Origin: Hygrophila difformis
Lineage: Eukaryota; Streptophyta; Magnoliopsida; Lamiales; Acanthaceae
Assembly: GCA_030278955.1 (NCBI GenBank)
Contig: JAOANR010000006.1
Span: 14,047,974 to 14,111,973 of the forward strand
Direction of reading: 5' to 3'
DNA length: 64,000 nt
Below are positions 11,201 to 23,818 of this stretch, piece after piece; the first letter of the stretch is position 1; every line of letters begins with the position of its first letter. The notes under the pieces were generated by a model. That model was not told where the DNA came from and made no database searches. It saw only the letters and a program-made list of their open reading frames with translations. The translations under genes were made by a program, and so were the position numbers.

Positions 11201-14200
11201 TCATGATATCGCAGGTACTTCTATTCTACTTGATCCACTTTATTCAATGATTGGTGTAATCAACCTGAACCTTATCAATTTACTTCAACACAGGCGAGTA
11301 GTGAGCATTCCGTATGCTTTGCTGTACCTGAGAAAGAAGTAAAATTTGTGGCTGCAGCTTTGGAGTCTAGATTTCGGCAGGCCTTGGACGCAGGCCGTCT
11401 TTCTCAGGTAGGGTCATTGTATAAATGCCCGTGGCGTTCAATGGGTGTTTTACATGTGTGAGTTTCTCAATAGAGTTGCATTTTCATTCCCCCCTTCAGA
11501 CGTGATACTTGCAAATAGTGCTTCATTCATTTCTCACCAACTGTTATTATTTGATGTAGTTTCTTGATTACTTTGAATTGTCCAGATTGCAATAATTCCG
11601 AACTGTAGCATATTGGCTGCGGTTGGCCAGAAAATGGCGAGCACCCCTGGTGTCAGTGCTACACTCTTCGATGCACTTGCCAAGGTAGGGAAGCTTATGT
11701 CCTTTTCAAATACTGACCAACTTCGGAAAGAATCTGCCCATAGAATGTCAAGTCTACTGATTTCACTTGTTCAGTGATTTGACTTAGCTTGATCATTTTT
11801 TCTCATCAGCTTCAAAAGGATTAAATGCAAAATATTAGTTTATTATTACATGATGTACCAAACTTTGGATTCTTAAATCTAATGTATAGATTCTTGTCTT
11901 TGTACAGGCTAACATAAATATACGTGCTATAGCTCAAGGCTGCTCTGAATATAATATCACTGTTGTTGTTAAACGAGAAGATTGCATAAAAGCTTTACGA
12001 GCTGTGCACTCTAGATTTTATCTGTCAAGAACAACAATAGCAATGGGTATTATTGGACCTGGATTGATAGGTGGCACACTATTGGACCAACTCAGGGATC
12101 AGGTACTGGTTAAATGATATTTTGATTGTCATATGTATCTTGGGATTTTTGCAGCTGTACCTTCGTATCTCATTTGTGTTATAAATCTTATCTAGTGAAT
12201 GCACTGTGGTAACCATCAATTAGTGGCACTGGCATATGTCGTGTTTGGAACAAAATTCTCTCTTTCATCAACGAAAATTAGTAAATTACGGTGCATTTCT
12301 TAAAAGGGACATTATTGGTTTAAGTTTGATTTTCACTAAATTGGATAACGTGATACAATAGGACAACTGCCAAAATTTGTTTGCATGAATCTATGGGGAT
12401 TTTAATTTTCAAGAACATCAAATGCAAACCATAACGTTCCTTGCTGTTTAATTAGCAATATCACAATATATGCTGAAACTCAAGTAATTTTTTTCATCAA
12501 AGTCAATACGTGAAAAATTACCCTACCATACGTGGAAGGTTCGGGAAGTTTGAGGGGACATGGGGGCATATGGTTTATTCTAGATTTAGTTTTGTTGTCC
12601 AAAAAAGAAGTTTATTCTTTTTAATGTAATCCCTGATTTCTGAAAATAACCTTAATGCGAGATCCTAAATGTACTATTATTGAATGTTGCTCATACAATC
12701 TCTCTATGAGGAAATTGGAATGGACTTTTAGTGTCAATAGTTTTTACAGTATTTCTAAATCCCGTCTGTCTCCATTTTGTTTTTTAGTATTTTATAGCGA
12801 CTCATTGAAATATGTTTATAGCTCATTGTGCATTTCAATTGACTGTTCAGGCAGCAGTCCTCAAGGAAAACTTCAATATTGATCTGCGAGTGCTGGGTAT
12901 TACTGGATCAAAAACGATGCTGTTGAGTGACACGTAAGTTTCTTAGCTTAATGAATTATTTCTACATCCTACCATTTTGTAATGCATCTAGCATACACCA
13001 AAAATGTTCTGTAGTTTTTGTCTTGTAATTTATAAGCGATGGTATCTTTTAGTGGCATGCATTCAGGATAATTGCGGTGCTATGTTTCTTTCTTTTTCTT
13101 ATTGGTTTCCAAAAATATCAATGTCTTGAAGCCAAGATACATAGTATAATAATAGCTGCATTGTGGTAGCATTTGGGACTACACTTTTGATTCTAAAACA
13201 AGATTGAGTGTTGAAAACCCAAATAGTCCTAATGTTGGTTTCTTAAATTTCTCGAGTAATGGACTCGGATATTTTTCATCAAACTGTTTGCCTTTTTGAA
13301 ATGGTTGGACATGTATAAATATTGTGTTTGACATCTTTATTACTTGATTTTTCTAGGGGAATAGACTTGTCGATGTGGAGAGATCTCCTAAAGGACAAAG
13401 GAGAAAAGGCAGATCTTCAGAAGTTTGTTCAACTTGTGCATGGGAATCATTTTATCCCAAACGCAGCCATAGTAGATTGCACTGCAGACCCTAATGTTGC
13501 AAGCCAATATCATGACTGGTTACGTCGTGGGGTCCATGTGATTACACCAAATAAGAAAGCCAATTCAGGACCTCTTGACCAAGTAATGCTCACACTTCTA
13601 GTTCTACGCTAGCTGAATCCAGTCACAGATTAAAAAAAAATTATTCCCTCCATCAATTCTTACATATAATATTGGGTTTTATAATAATACACTCGGGTTG
13701 AATTTTTATGTTCTCAACATTTACCTCCGTCGCTCTCTTACATCTTCATTCAACATTTAACTATTTGCTTTCAATCGCTTGATCCCTTTTTAATTACTCC
13801 CTCTGTCCCATTTAACTTGTCTTGTTTCACTTTTGCACACAATCCAATGCACTTTTTCAATTGTTAATATCTCAAAATATTTACAATGAAAAATTTTGCA
13901 AAATATATATTATAAAACTACATGATCATACGATTCTAACAAGACCCAACTCGACTATTTTTCTCTAAATATATACTTGTGATAAAGTTGAGTCAAAGCT
14001 GAACAATGAACAGTGTAAAAAAGTCAAACAGGACAAGTGTGGTGGGACGGAGGGAGTATTTATTTATTTAACAAATGGTTCTCTTTTCTCTAGGCAATTG
14101 ATGAACTTTCTTTTAACCAAATTTGTTCATTTTTAATTTATCCTGGATGTAGTATTTGAAGTTGAGAACTCTTCAGCGGCAATCCTATACACATTACTTT

Positions 14201-14994
14201 TATGAAGCAACTGTTGGAGCTGGGTTACCGATCGTTAAAACTTTGCAAGGCCTCCTTGAAACTGGAGATAAAATACTGCAAATAGAAGGCATATTTAGGT
14301 TGGTACTTTTTATTCATAACAAAACAAAATGTTTCTAAATTAGTAGTTTCTGTTCACTGACTTCCTTGACAATGGTCGCATGTAGTGGGACGTTGAGTTA
14401 TATATTCAACAACTTTGTGGGTGGCCGGAGTTTTAGTGACGTGGTGAAGGAGGCCAAAGAAGCTGGTTATACTGAACCAGATCCCAGAGATGATCTATCT
14501 GGAATGGATGTGGCTAGGAAGGTATTATCTGTTAAAAAATATTTTATTGTACTGTGTGATTATTGTGTGTTGTATTATTATTTACATTTTAAACTTTTGG
14601 AAAGCACCAAAACAACACAAATACTTTTGTGGATGCAACAAATGATTTTTGCAACTCTCAAATGAACTCATTTAGTGCTCTCTTTTCATTGCAAAACATT
14701 CATGAAATCTGAGTGACTTGGATGTCACTCAGACATAGTAGAATGCTAGTTTCAGCACCGTACATTATACTTGCTTGACTTCTCCGTAAGTGCCAGCCAT
14801 ATTGTCTTTGCCATCAAATTCTCTTTCCCCCCTTTTATTTGTTTTATTTTATATTATTTTTTTGCATGATACAGGTTATCATACTTGCTAGAGAGTGTGG
14901 ATTGAAACTAGAACTGTCAGATATTCCCGTTAAAAGTTTAGTACCTGAGAGATTAAAGGCAAGAACACAATTGCTGCAGTCTAATTGATTGAAG

Positions 14995-15027
<33 letters not shown>

Positions 15028-15899
15028 TTTATTTATTTTTTATAATATACATTTTAATTATTAAACCTGTCGCAGGATTGCACTTCTGCCGATGAGTTCA
15101 TGCTGCAGCTGCCTCAGCATGATCAAGAATGGGCAAAGGAAAGACAAGAGGCTGAGGCTACTGGTGAAGTAAGGACCTCTAAACCCTTGCAAACCTCTGA
15201 GCATCCCCTCCTCTATAAAGAAATGGCTAATTAGGAATGGAAAGTAGTACATATCAATAAGGATTTCCGAACAGTGGAAACTATATACTATATATATGTA
15301 TATGTATTAAAAGAGAGAATGTAGAGGAACGATATTTCCTATTTATGTACGGCCGTACGGGATGGAGCAGGGCAAGCAAACAGATCCAATAACCTAAGTT
15401 GTTTTGCACAATATCTATCTTCTTTTGAACTGTCAAAAAAGTTATGCCGATATATGATTATAAACCTGAGTCAGTGGCAGGGAAATTGTAGGACATAGTG
15501 GTAGAATGCCAAAAGAGATTGAATGTACTGTCAATCTTCTTTGGTTATCTTATAAATCTGGTACTCATTGAAATGAAAAAGTACGAAACTAGAATAACAT
15601 GGCATGGTTGAGGTAAATTTATAAATGCCCTAATTATCTTTTACTTTGTGAAGGTCTTGAGGTATGTTGGGGTGGTGGACGTAGTCAACCAGAAAGGAAT
15701 GGTGGAACTGCGACGATACAAGAAAGAGCATCCGTTTGCCCAGCTTTCTGGATCTGATAACATAATAGCATTCTCAACCCAGAGGTACGAGAAGCAACCT
15801 TTGATTGTACGTGGTCCGGGTGCTGGGGCAGAGGTCACTGCTGCTGGAGTATTCAGTGATATATTGCGGCTTGCATCATATCTTGGTGCGCCATCTTAA
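8248..15899 (+). CDS. AKHSDH1: Bifunctional aspartokinase-homoserine dehydrogenase, plastid (18 exons, 916 aa)
   Basis: It catalyses the first step (aspartate to aspartyl-phosphate) and the third step (aspartate semialdehyde to homoserine) of Thr/Met/Ile synthesis in plastids. Coding exons: 8248-8378, 9110-9183, 9281-9655, 10064-10152, 10230-10533, 10670-10722, 10819-11033, 11127-11214, 11294-11407, 11586-11684, 11908-12102, 12851-12933, 13357-13582, 14153-14298, 14386-14521, 14875-14958, 15076-15168, 15654-15899. They sum to 2751 nt with every phase consistent. Residues 1-80 are Ser/Pro-rich with few acids, as in a transit peptide. The kinase motif KFGGT is at 91-95, ACT-type regulatory domains (threonine feedback in this family) are in the middle, the NAD(P) loop GPGLIG is at about 564-569, and the dehydrogenase signature DPRDDLSGMD follows. 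Exon 16 uses a GC donor. Intron 13 holds a MITE. Confidence 0.97.
13797..14056. mobile_element. Stowaway-like MITE in AK-HSDH intron 13, 260 bp
   Basis: It starts CTCCCTCTGTCCCA and ends TGGGACGGAGGGAG, flanked by TA at both ends. It sits fully inside the intron between coding exons 13 and 14 and leaves both splice sites intact. Confidence 0.9.
14997..15027. repeat. (CT)n(CA)n microsatellite
   Basis: A compound CT then CA dinucleotide run inside AK-HSDH intron 16, about 40 bases after its GC donor. Confidence 0.9.
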
Positions 15900-16361
15900 G
15901 CTTGCTTAAGCCAGTCATGAGAGAATGTAACTTTTACCAGTTTTCATGTTGCCATATAGTGGGTTCCATTGTGGTTTTGCAGCTTAGATGATTTAGCTAG
16001 TTTTCTGCAGTTGGTTTGAATAAAAGCCTACCTGATCTCTACTGAAGCCACAAGATTGATCGATTTATCTGTGTTTGGTTGAGGTTTGTGTGTGTGTAGG
16101 AGTGCGCTGAGAGTAACAGGGCGGCCTCATGTTGGCTAACTTGCTTTCCATGTTTACTTATATTGGAATATTTTCTACAGCATGAGATGAATTTATACAA
16201 GTTTTTCGGGCATAAAATACACAGTTTTCTGTTCCGCAAGAAACAGGTAATGATGTGGCATATAGACATATAGTATTTCTCAGGGATGGAGAAGTTACAT
16301 TATTGCATTAATGGTGTTCAGGTTTATTTTAAACAGTGACTTGAGGAGCATGTGTGTGCAT
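15900..16361. other. Convergent 3' region of AK-HSDH and PTD
   Basis: The two stop codons face each other 462 bases apart. The span should contain both 3' UTRs and poly(A) sites. AATAAAAG at about 16019 is a candidate poly(A) signal for AK-HSDH. Confidence 0.6.
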
Positions 16362-18077
16362 TTATTTGATTTTAGGACCACGGTAATACTTCGGATCTTG
16401 GAAAAACCTCTTTATGGTTTCGGCTTTCTCAGCAGAAAGATCTGTCATCTCCAATATGTATTCCTTCGATGCTTTGGCTATTGCTTCAATGGAACCGATT
16501 GCTTGATTGAGCTGCAGAAGAGGAGCCAAATTGTAAGTTATTCTAACAGGACTCAACAATGATATGGTATCATATTCTCACAGCTATCATGTAATTACCG
16601 AATTTGCATCATGGCTATCAATGCCAGGAATGGATGTGACCACTTTGATGTATATGTCCATGGATTCTACGGATTTTTCCCTCTAAGAAATGTTCAAATC
16701 TCATGAGCTACCGTGAAATTCGAAAGAATGAGGCAACATCATGGAAAAGGTTCAGTCAACGAACCGCAGCTCTCAATTTCGCTATTGCATCCTGCCTCTT
16801 ACAAACTGCAGTCAATGACTTGGATGAATGTTCCAACAAGGAGTTTGCAGAATCAAATGAGAAAAACTGAGTATTACCTCCATGAGCATGTGCAACCTTT
16901 ACAATCTTCTCAAAACCCATCTCTAAGTCGTGTACAGGTATGAAACTTGGCCTGCCTAGCTCCATGCCATTTCTTTTTAAATAAAGTAAATGCGAGTAAG
17001 GTGTGCAGTGCATAAAAAAGCACGAAATTAAAAAGATTGATGGGCGGCGGGGGGCTATGTAAACTAACTTGAAATAAGAGCGTATGAAAGAGTCGTTCTT
17101 ATCCTTGGTTGGGAGAACCACCACGACATAGAAATGTGCAAACTGCCCCTTCAACTTCTGAATTCTATGTTTGGTAAATAAACCATCAGAAAGAACAATT
17201 ACAGAAGCCAGGAAGATTCAGGCATTGTTTCTCAAAAGTTTGTTGTGTACCTGCTGAAGATAAATGAAGTTTCCTCCAAATCCCAATTTGTCACGAAGAT
17301 GAAAGCAACTGACAGGCCTCCACAACTAAAGATAAAATCCTGCAAAAGCAAAGAAATTCAAAAGCTCTGCAGGAAGCACAAACACAAGCTTTTTAGAGAG
17401 GGGTAATGGTTACTGGAGCAATTGGCACGAGATTTAATCTGTAGGAATTTGCACTGAGAAAAGACGAGATAAAATTGATGAAGGATGGGTGCTGATCATC
17501 TTTCCATCTTGTATTCATGATGCAAACTCCGTTGCAACCTGCCTCAGAGCCATATTAATCATCACAATTTTGCATAAAGGATTGCTGACAGAAATCTGGA
17601 GCAATAAGAAGAAGAGGAGGATGAAGAACACCAATAAGAATTTTGAATGATTTTCCTTCTAGTTTTGAATTTCAAACTATCAGCATATATGCAGAATCAG
17701 ACAATGTCCGATAAGACTTTCATGAAATAGCTCGTTCAATTGAGTAGCAGTATCAGCATATTCAACGAGATTCAGAAAACCTTGCATCATCGTAGAATAT
17801 CTGACCAACATACATTTCTAATTTCTTCCACAAATGTGAATCAAGTCCAAATACTCGATGGAAATCAATTCACAGCCGTAACATTTCAAGCAGATTAACA
17901 TAGTCTGTCAGTGTAATGCAATATTGGAAAAAGATGAGCACAACAAATATAATTGAATGGAAACTAATGCGAAACAAAATCAAACAGAGAAAACGTATAT
18001 AGATTGAAGAAAGAAATACCTGAATTTGATAGTGAATTGGATGGCGTTGATTCAATGTAGTCTCGCGCAGAATTCAT
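16362..18077 (-). CDS. PTD: PARTING DANCERS, meiotic crossover protein (8 exons, 245 aa)
   Basis: PTD is an ERCC1/Rad10-like non-catalytic protein that pairs with the XPF-like SHOC1/ZIP2 to stabilise crossover intermediates in meiosis. Coding exons on the minus strand: 18077-18020, 17538-17414, 17339-17251, 17164-17069, 16972-16878, 16805-16765, 16682-16599, 16511-16362. They sum to 738 nt with consistent phases. The central domain reads [19 protein letters not shown] onward, the XPF/ERCC1-like fold. The C-terminus is a helix-hairpin-helix pair ([18 protein letters not shown], then [13 protein letters not shown]). The assignment rests on this domain order and remembered similarity to Arabidopsis PTD. 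The gene is tail-to-tail with AK-HSDH and head-to-head with the gene at 18285. Confidence 0.88.
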
Positions 18078-18284
18078 ACCCACAGAGCAGAGAGATTTGA
18101 GAGTTGGCGGTTACTGTTTGTGAATTATGATATTTGTACGGAGTACTGGTTTTAATAGCAGCGATTTTTGTTTTGTACTCTTGCGATTTTAGTTTTAAAA
18201 AAAACGCAAGAAAGGGCAAAGGGCGTGAGAAGCCGCCTTAAGCCAAATTGGCCTGGCCATGACAGAGAAATTCACATTCCAGCC
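18078..18284. promoter_or_regulatory. Bidirectional promoter, 207 bp, between PTD and its neighbour
   Basis: The two divergent start codons are only 207 bases apart, so both 5' UTRs and core promoters must fit here. The GC-rich block at about 18205-18235 is the most promoter-like part. The shared use is inferred from spacing. Confidence 0.65.
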
Positions 18285-18288
18285 ATGA
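18259..18288 (+). other. 9-codon uORF overlapping the next start codon
   Basis: The ATG at 18259 opens a 9-residue frame (MTEKFTFQP) that ends in TGA at 18286-18288. This overlaps the main ATG (18285-18287) as ATGA. It would matter only if transcription starts upstream of 18259. Confidence 0.5.
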
Positions 18289-19844
18289 GTTATCCTTCTG
18301 CGCCACCCAAACGACTCTTGTTCGACCGCCGCTACGGCTGGGTGTAAGTTTTCTTCTTTTGAATCTTCTATGTGCGATTTATGCTCGGCTAATTTCTGGA
18401 ATTGCAGCTTCGATGAATGGAAAGAACCATCCGAAGAAGCCTTATCCGGTGGCCGCGGAATGTATGATTCTGGTTATCATTTTCTTTCAATTTTTTCAAA
18501 ATTATTGGAAACTAAAACTCATCTTTTGAGTTGCGAACTTGCAGTGTAATTTTGCTGCATTATTTTTCTGTGTATATAGTCTAATGTAGAGCATCTTTCT
18601 TTTGAAGGTTCTGCATTGTGCCTCTAGCAAAAGCAATTGTTGTCAAGGCATCCGAATCGGTACAGGAGCTTCATTTGACAAAATTTGTTTTATGATTGCA
18701 GTATGGTCTTATTTTTATTGCTAGCTCCAGTTTCAAAGTTGACAGTTTTGAATGGTGGAGGCCAGCTTTCTGATCATTGGAATTTAATTAACATTGATTG
18801 TGAAGATAAGTGAGAATTTTGATTGTATTGAGAATTTTGATTTTAAAATTTGTACAGTTTTGTTAGATTGCCTCACTTTCTTGGAAATTTTGAGAGGAGG
18901 TTATGCAAGGAGCTTGTTGGGACTGGTCACTCTTGTTTGAATTTGTCTTCTGTATTAAAAAGTAAAGCTTTAAATTGCTTCATCTATAGAAAAATGAGCA
19001 AACTAGGTTGTTATTTAGATTAGCCTTTGATTTTTCTTTGTCCTGTCGGTGCAGAAGAAAATGCACGTCCCATTGGTATTTGATAACCTATTGTTGGTCC
19101 ATGAGATCAGGGCAAAATGGGCTGGGAGCTGGTGGGTGGTGAGAGTGATGGAGATAAAAATAAGGATCGGTTAGTTGGGTTGACAGATCCATGTTATATC
19201 TACTATAATCTGGTTCTTAAATAGTTCATTCCCTGTGAAGAAAACAGTTTTATGCATATTGAGCTAGAATCGTCTTATTAACATTGGAAATCCGTCCACT
19301 CATTCTTGGTTAGGAACCTGTTTCTTCCATGTTAGAATCAATCTCTGAACCCAACTCACCCCTGTTCATATCAGGAAACTGCGTTCTTCCTGTCAAGCTA
19401 CAACCTCTGAAGTCTCAGTTATTGAAATTTCCTTCTTCTCATGCCATTTAATAGGATATTTTGACTACCTTAATGATATGGTTCGCATTCGTTGCTTAGG
19501 CTTTGATATTCCATGAAAGTTAATGGAGTATATAGTGGAGTCATGCTATTTTGATGGTTGCGACTTTGGAACCTAGTGGAAGCTCCAAACGTTGATTACC
19601 AACTGCCTGACTTATTCCCTTGTTCTCTCACTGTGATCTGTGACAGATGAATTTTGTTGCAAGTTCCACGCTGAATGCCCTCAGGAGCTCGGGTGCAATC
19701 TCGCCACCCAAAGTTGTTGAAGCTGCATTCCATGCCGAAACACATAAAATAGCATCGTCACAATCAACTACAGATGACGAGAGAGTTGGTGTAAGTAGTG
19801 TAGCTGTGGCAACATCATCTGCGGAGGAGGAGAAGAGGGTGTAG
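18285..19844 (+). CDS. Small conserved plant protein of unknown function (4 exons, 120 aa)
   Basis: Coding exons 18285-18343, 18408-18461, 18608-18659 and 19647-19844 join in phase to 363 nt. The protein starts MSYPSAPPKRLLFDRRYGWV and continues with FDEWKEPSEEALSGGRGMFC and IVPLAKAIVVKASES, then a Ser/Ala-rich C-terminal third. I recall similar short uncharacterised proteins in other plants but no function. No membrane span or catalytic motif is visible. The last intron (18660-19646) is long relative to the coding sequence. It is divergently paired with PTD. Confidence 0.78.
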
Positions 19845-20870
19845 GTGGCACCTCATCTAAGAAATTTCAATTGGTAATCATTCCCGGTGTTGTGGCGACT
19901 CGTGAAGAAACACTGGGTGGATCATCGTAATAATAGGAGTTTGGGGCTGATTACTTTACTTTATGCTGCATACTGAGCGTATCTTTGGCACATACTATCA
20001 CATATGTAATCGTTTCCCCTTCTTACACTTTAGGTTTAGTTTAGCACCTTTTTATATTAAAATAGAACAGTTTGACATCTTTTAATCAATTATCTGTCGA
20101 CTGTCAAGTGTCAAGTAGTATTTGTTTAAATTTTCCCCCCATATATTAAGATGAACAATAATAAATTCAAATGCAAGTTATAGATTATGTATGTGTCCAA
20201 TGCAAGTGCTGGAACACAATTACTTTCTCAATTTCATTGGTAGTACATGGTAGTATCATTTTTTTTGGAAAAAAAATATAATGTCATAATTTTATTTGGA
20301 CAAAATCAATTTTTAAAAGTAAAAATTCTGTCATATTTTGGTAATGAAACAAACAATGAAACCAAGAAGCAAACCTCCAGACGAGCCCTAAAGTCCATTT
20401 ATAAACTAAAATTATGATGACAAATTGTGCTAAAATGAAAGAAAACAAAGTCATAAAAAAGAATGGATAGATTATTATCGAATATTAATAAATACTACTG
20501 TCTCAAGCTCGTTACTGAACTTTTTCCTGAACTTTAAAGTTATTATTAAATATTAAACAATAAATTTTATCACTCAAAAATTCAAACTCCATTTAACATT
20601 CAACCAATAAATTATTTAATATTTGAGTCGAATTTCAAATTATTTGAATACTCGACAGATGAATTTTCCAAATAGAGTTTTTTAAGAAAAAAATGATTTT
20701 TTTCGAATTGAAACTCATATTAAGTTGGAGTAACTAATCTAGACCATTAGTCTTAGCCCAATAGCCAACATAACTTGAGCATACTAGTACAGGCCCAAAA
20801 AGTAATCACCTTTGTTAATGATTAAAATAAAACATAATTAAATTTTAAAAAGGAAGGGAACTACAATTTG
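19845..20870. other. AT-rich intergenic spacer
   Basis: The 3' UTR of the preceding gene is likely in the first ~250 bases. The rest is plain AT-rich DNA without a gene or clear element ends. Confidence 0.5.
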
Positions 20871-21138
20871 GTCACGAAGAATATTGGAAGGAAGAAATCG
20901 CAGAAGTGGGAAGTTGGGACTTGGGTCGGTTGGGTGTAGCCGTGTTGTTCTACCATCTATAGAAAAAGGAATTGATGAATCAATCGTCATTCGATCACTG
21001 GTAGCACGTACCTGTGGCTGTATACTGTGTGCCTGTATCCAAGATCCGTCGGACGGAAGCAATCCAAGCAAACACGGAGTCCGCCTCGCCTCCACAGATT
21101 TAATTTTCGGGAGATTTGCTGTTGAAGTCGTTAAGAGG
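20870..21138 (+). other. Possible 5' UTR exon of SDHAF1
   Basis: A GC-balanced block after AT-rich spacer, ending in a good donor (AAGAG|GTAGTT near 21138). It lacks an ATG-started frame of its own (the 85-codon frame begins with TTG). It could be a leader exon spliced across ~2.6 kb to the SDHAF1 coding exon, or a separate transcript. Confidence 0.35.
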
Positions 21139-22638
21139 TAGTTCCATTGTTAATACTCATTTCCATTTCCCTGTTTCCTCCACTTCATCCTCACCGATTG
21201 ATTTTGTTGATGAATAGTTTTACAACGTTTGAGATTCCTCTTTTTTTTCTTTCTTTTCTTTTTTTTTCCCCCCTTTTTTTTCCTTTTTTTTTTAAAAAAA
21301 AAATGTTTTTCACATCCGCCGTCGTCACTGTGAAGAGAGAGATTAGCCTTTGTCGATTTTTTTTTTTCGTGGATTACTGATCCTTGTCGTCGCCATTGTG
21401 AAGACGGAGTTCAGACTTTGCCGCTTTCTGTTGATTTCACTTTGGATTGCAGGATTGTTCTTTTTACTATTGCCCATGACTATTGATGATATGACATGAA
21501 AATGGAGGATTTGGCTTTGTTGATTCTTGGTTGCTTACTGCTTGTTGGTGTTCTATGTAACCATTCATATGCTGCATTGAGTGTTCAAGCCTGTCAGATT
21601 TTGAACTTCAATTTAGCGTAATTCAGTGAAATCAAAATTTAAATCGTGCTTGTTAAGTGTTCGGCAAAGTGCCCCGTAGAGCTCTTAATGATTTTTGGGG
21701 CAGTTTGTGTGCATTAGGCTGCCATTGGCTTTGCTATGCTATGGTTCACACTTCACACTTACCTTGGACTTTTCTTGACACTTCTCATAACGTGATCTTT
21801 GTTCCTACCCTAATTTTTATACCAGGGAATTAGTTGAATGAAGAAGATTATTTACGCATTGTTATTTTTGTAGCAATGCGCTCTGTACTTTTTCTTAATT
21901 ATGAGCTTCATAGGTTCATTGCATGCTTGCCTTGATCTCTTATTGATGTCCAGTTGATGCTATTAGTTTTGTTGCTTATTTTGAGACCCTTATTAATTTT
22001 TTTTTCAGTGGGTGGGGTTATCTTTCCAATAACAACTTGTACTCATCCACACATAATTTTTCTTGTTTCTATTGGTTGCGAAAGAAAAAATATTTCTTAA
22101 CTTGGGCCCTGGTTGAACAATTCTTTTGCATATGCCCCTAAAAGATGTTAACTATATTGATTTTCCGATGCTAGGAAAAATCATACTCCACATGTTTTCA
22201 ATAATAGAAACTAATTTGATTGACTTTTTGGTTTTTACTGTTTATTGGATTTGGTCTCAAGCAATGCCATAAGGGTGGTGTTTTGACAATATGCTCCTGT
22301 CCACTGAAATTTAGAAGGTCTTAAGGCTAACATTGTAGCCTTTATTTCTCATATTTACAAGATTATTATTAATTACTATGACTGATTGATGGTTTGTTTT
22401 TGCATAGTTTTCAGTTTCCATGATTAATCATAGGCAGCAGCCGGCAGTGCAACATGACTGTTTCTTTTCCTGTGTTGTGATAGACTGGCACAGATTATTT
22501 TAGTTTCTTTCTATGTAACTTGTGTAAAATCTGTGAAATGTGACTGACAAGGTGCAAGGATAGTTACTCTTGTACAATGAGGCTCCTGATTAAATGTTGA
22601 TTTAGGTTTTTTTTAAGAACAAAATATAAAGTTGCAAC

Positions 22639-22769
22639 TAGGGGTGTAAACGAGTCGAGCCGAGCTCGAAGCTCGACGAGCTTTAAAAATTGAGCTCGGC
22701 TCGAGCTCGACACAATATATTGAAGCTCGAGCTCGGCTCGAAGGGCCAAAAAAGCTCGACATAAATTTC

Positions 22770-22817
<48 letters not shown>

Positions 22818-23302
22818 CCGGGTATCCCTAGACTACATTGGACTCAAAACTAAAAAATTTTAAATTATTCAATAATGAGCTTAAAAACTTGAAAGACGGA
22901 GTTCTGTAGAAATATATTAAACTATTCATAATTTCTTATAATAGTCCCAATTTGGAAGGAGATTGGGATTTAGTTTTTTTGATTTAGTGTTAACCATAAT
23001 AAAATATAATGTACTATATTATTAAATAAAAGGAGGAGTGAATTTACTGTTGGACTTCCTCTTCCTCACATTTCTTAAGAAAGAAAATATACTATATTTT
23101 TAAGAAAGAAATAATATATATATAGTATATTCGAGCCTATTATCGAGCTTTTGAACCGAGTATTAGTTAGCTCGGCTTGAGCTCATTAATATTCGAGCCG
23201 ATCTCGAATTCGAGCCGAGCCTTTTCGATCGAGCTTTGATCGAGCTTTGATCGAGTCGAGCCCGAAGATTTTACGAGCCTATCAGTCTCATTTATACCCC
23301 TA
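22639..23302. mobile_element. Non-autonomous hAT element, 664 bp
   Basis: The termini TAGGGGTGTAAA and TTTATACCCCTA are inverted repeats flanked by a perfect 8-bp duplication, GTTGCAAC (22631-22638 and 23303-23310), diagnostic of hAT transposition. Both halves are rich in GAGCTCG motifs, so the element can fold back on itself. A ~42-base T-run lies inside at 22771-22812. No transposase frame remains. Confidence 0.93.
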
Positions 23303-23648
23303 GTTGCAACCAAACATGAACTCCTGGAAAATAATAAGAAGTTGGATCATTGTTGTTTATCTGCAGAGAAAGAACACCAAACACTCATTCTGAGATATGT
23401 AAATCTGCCTCATGGAATAGATTTCTCTTCCGTGTTTAGTGCTGACTGCGTCCTGTTGCTGTTACTGTTTCTGCTTTCAGTTCCTTGGGCTTAAAGTTTG
23501 TGTCAGGCCCTATTTAACTTTGCTTTGAAGGATGAATATCCATCACTGTATCTTTTTCCTTTCAAGTATTCAATGATTTTGTCTCACACCCAGTCCTGTT
23601 GAACAGGTTCAATTAGTTCTAATATCACTGCTTCAGATTCTGTGCTCC

Positions 23649-23770
23649 AGACTGGCTTTGCTTCACACTATTGAGCTAGAGATATGGAGCAGACTGGCTT
23701 TGCTTCACACTATTGAGCTAGAGATATGGAGCAGACTGGCTTTGCTTCACACTATTGAGCTAGAGATATT
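23649..23770 (+). repeat. 42-bp tandem repeat, ~2.9 copies, upstream of SDHAF1
   Basis: The unit beginning AGACTGGCTTTGCTTCACAC repeats at 23649, 23691 and 23733 with essentially no divergence. It ends 49 bases before the SDHAF1 start codon, so it lies in its leader or proximal promoter. Confidence 0.93.
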
Positions 23771-23818
23771 TACCGGACATAAAATTTGAGGAAAATTCCC
23801 GACTAAACAAAAAATGCA

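Noticed and set aside
20884..21141. 85-codon frames on both strands
   Set aside because: The plus-strand frame starts with TTG and has no recognisable domain. I treat the block as possible 5' UTR.
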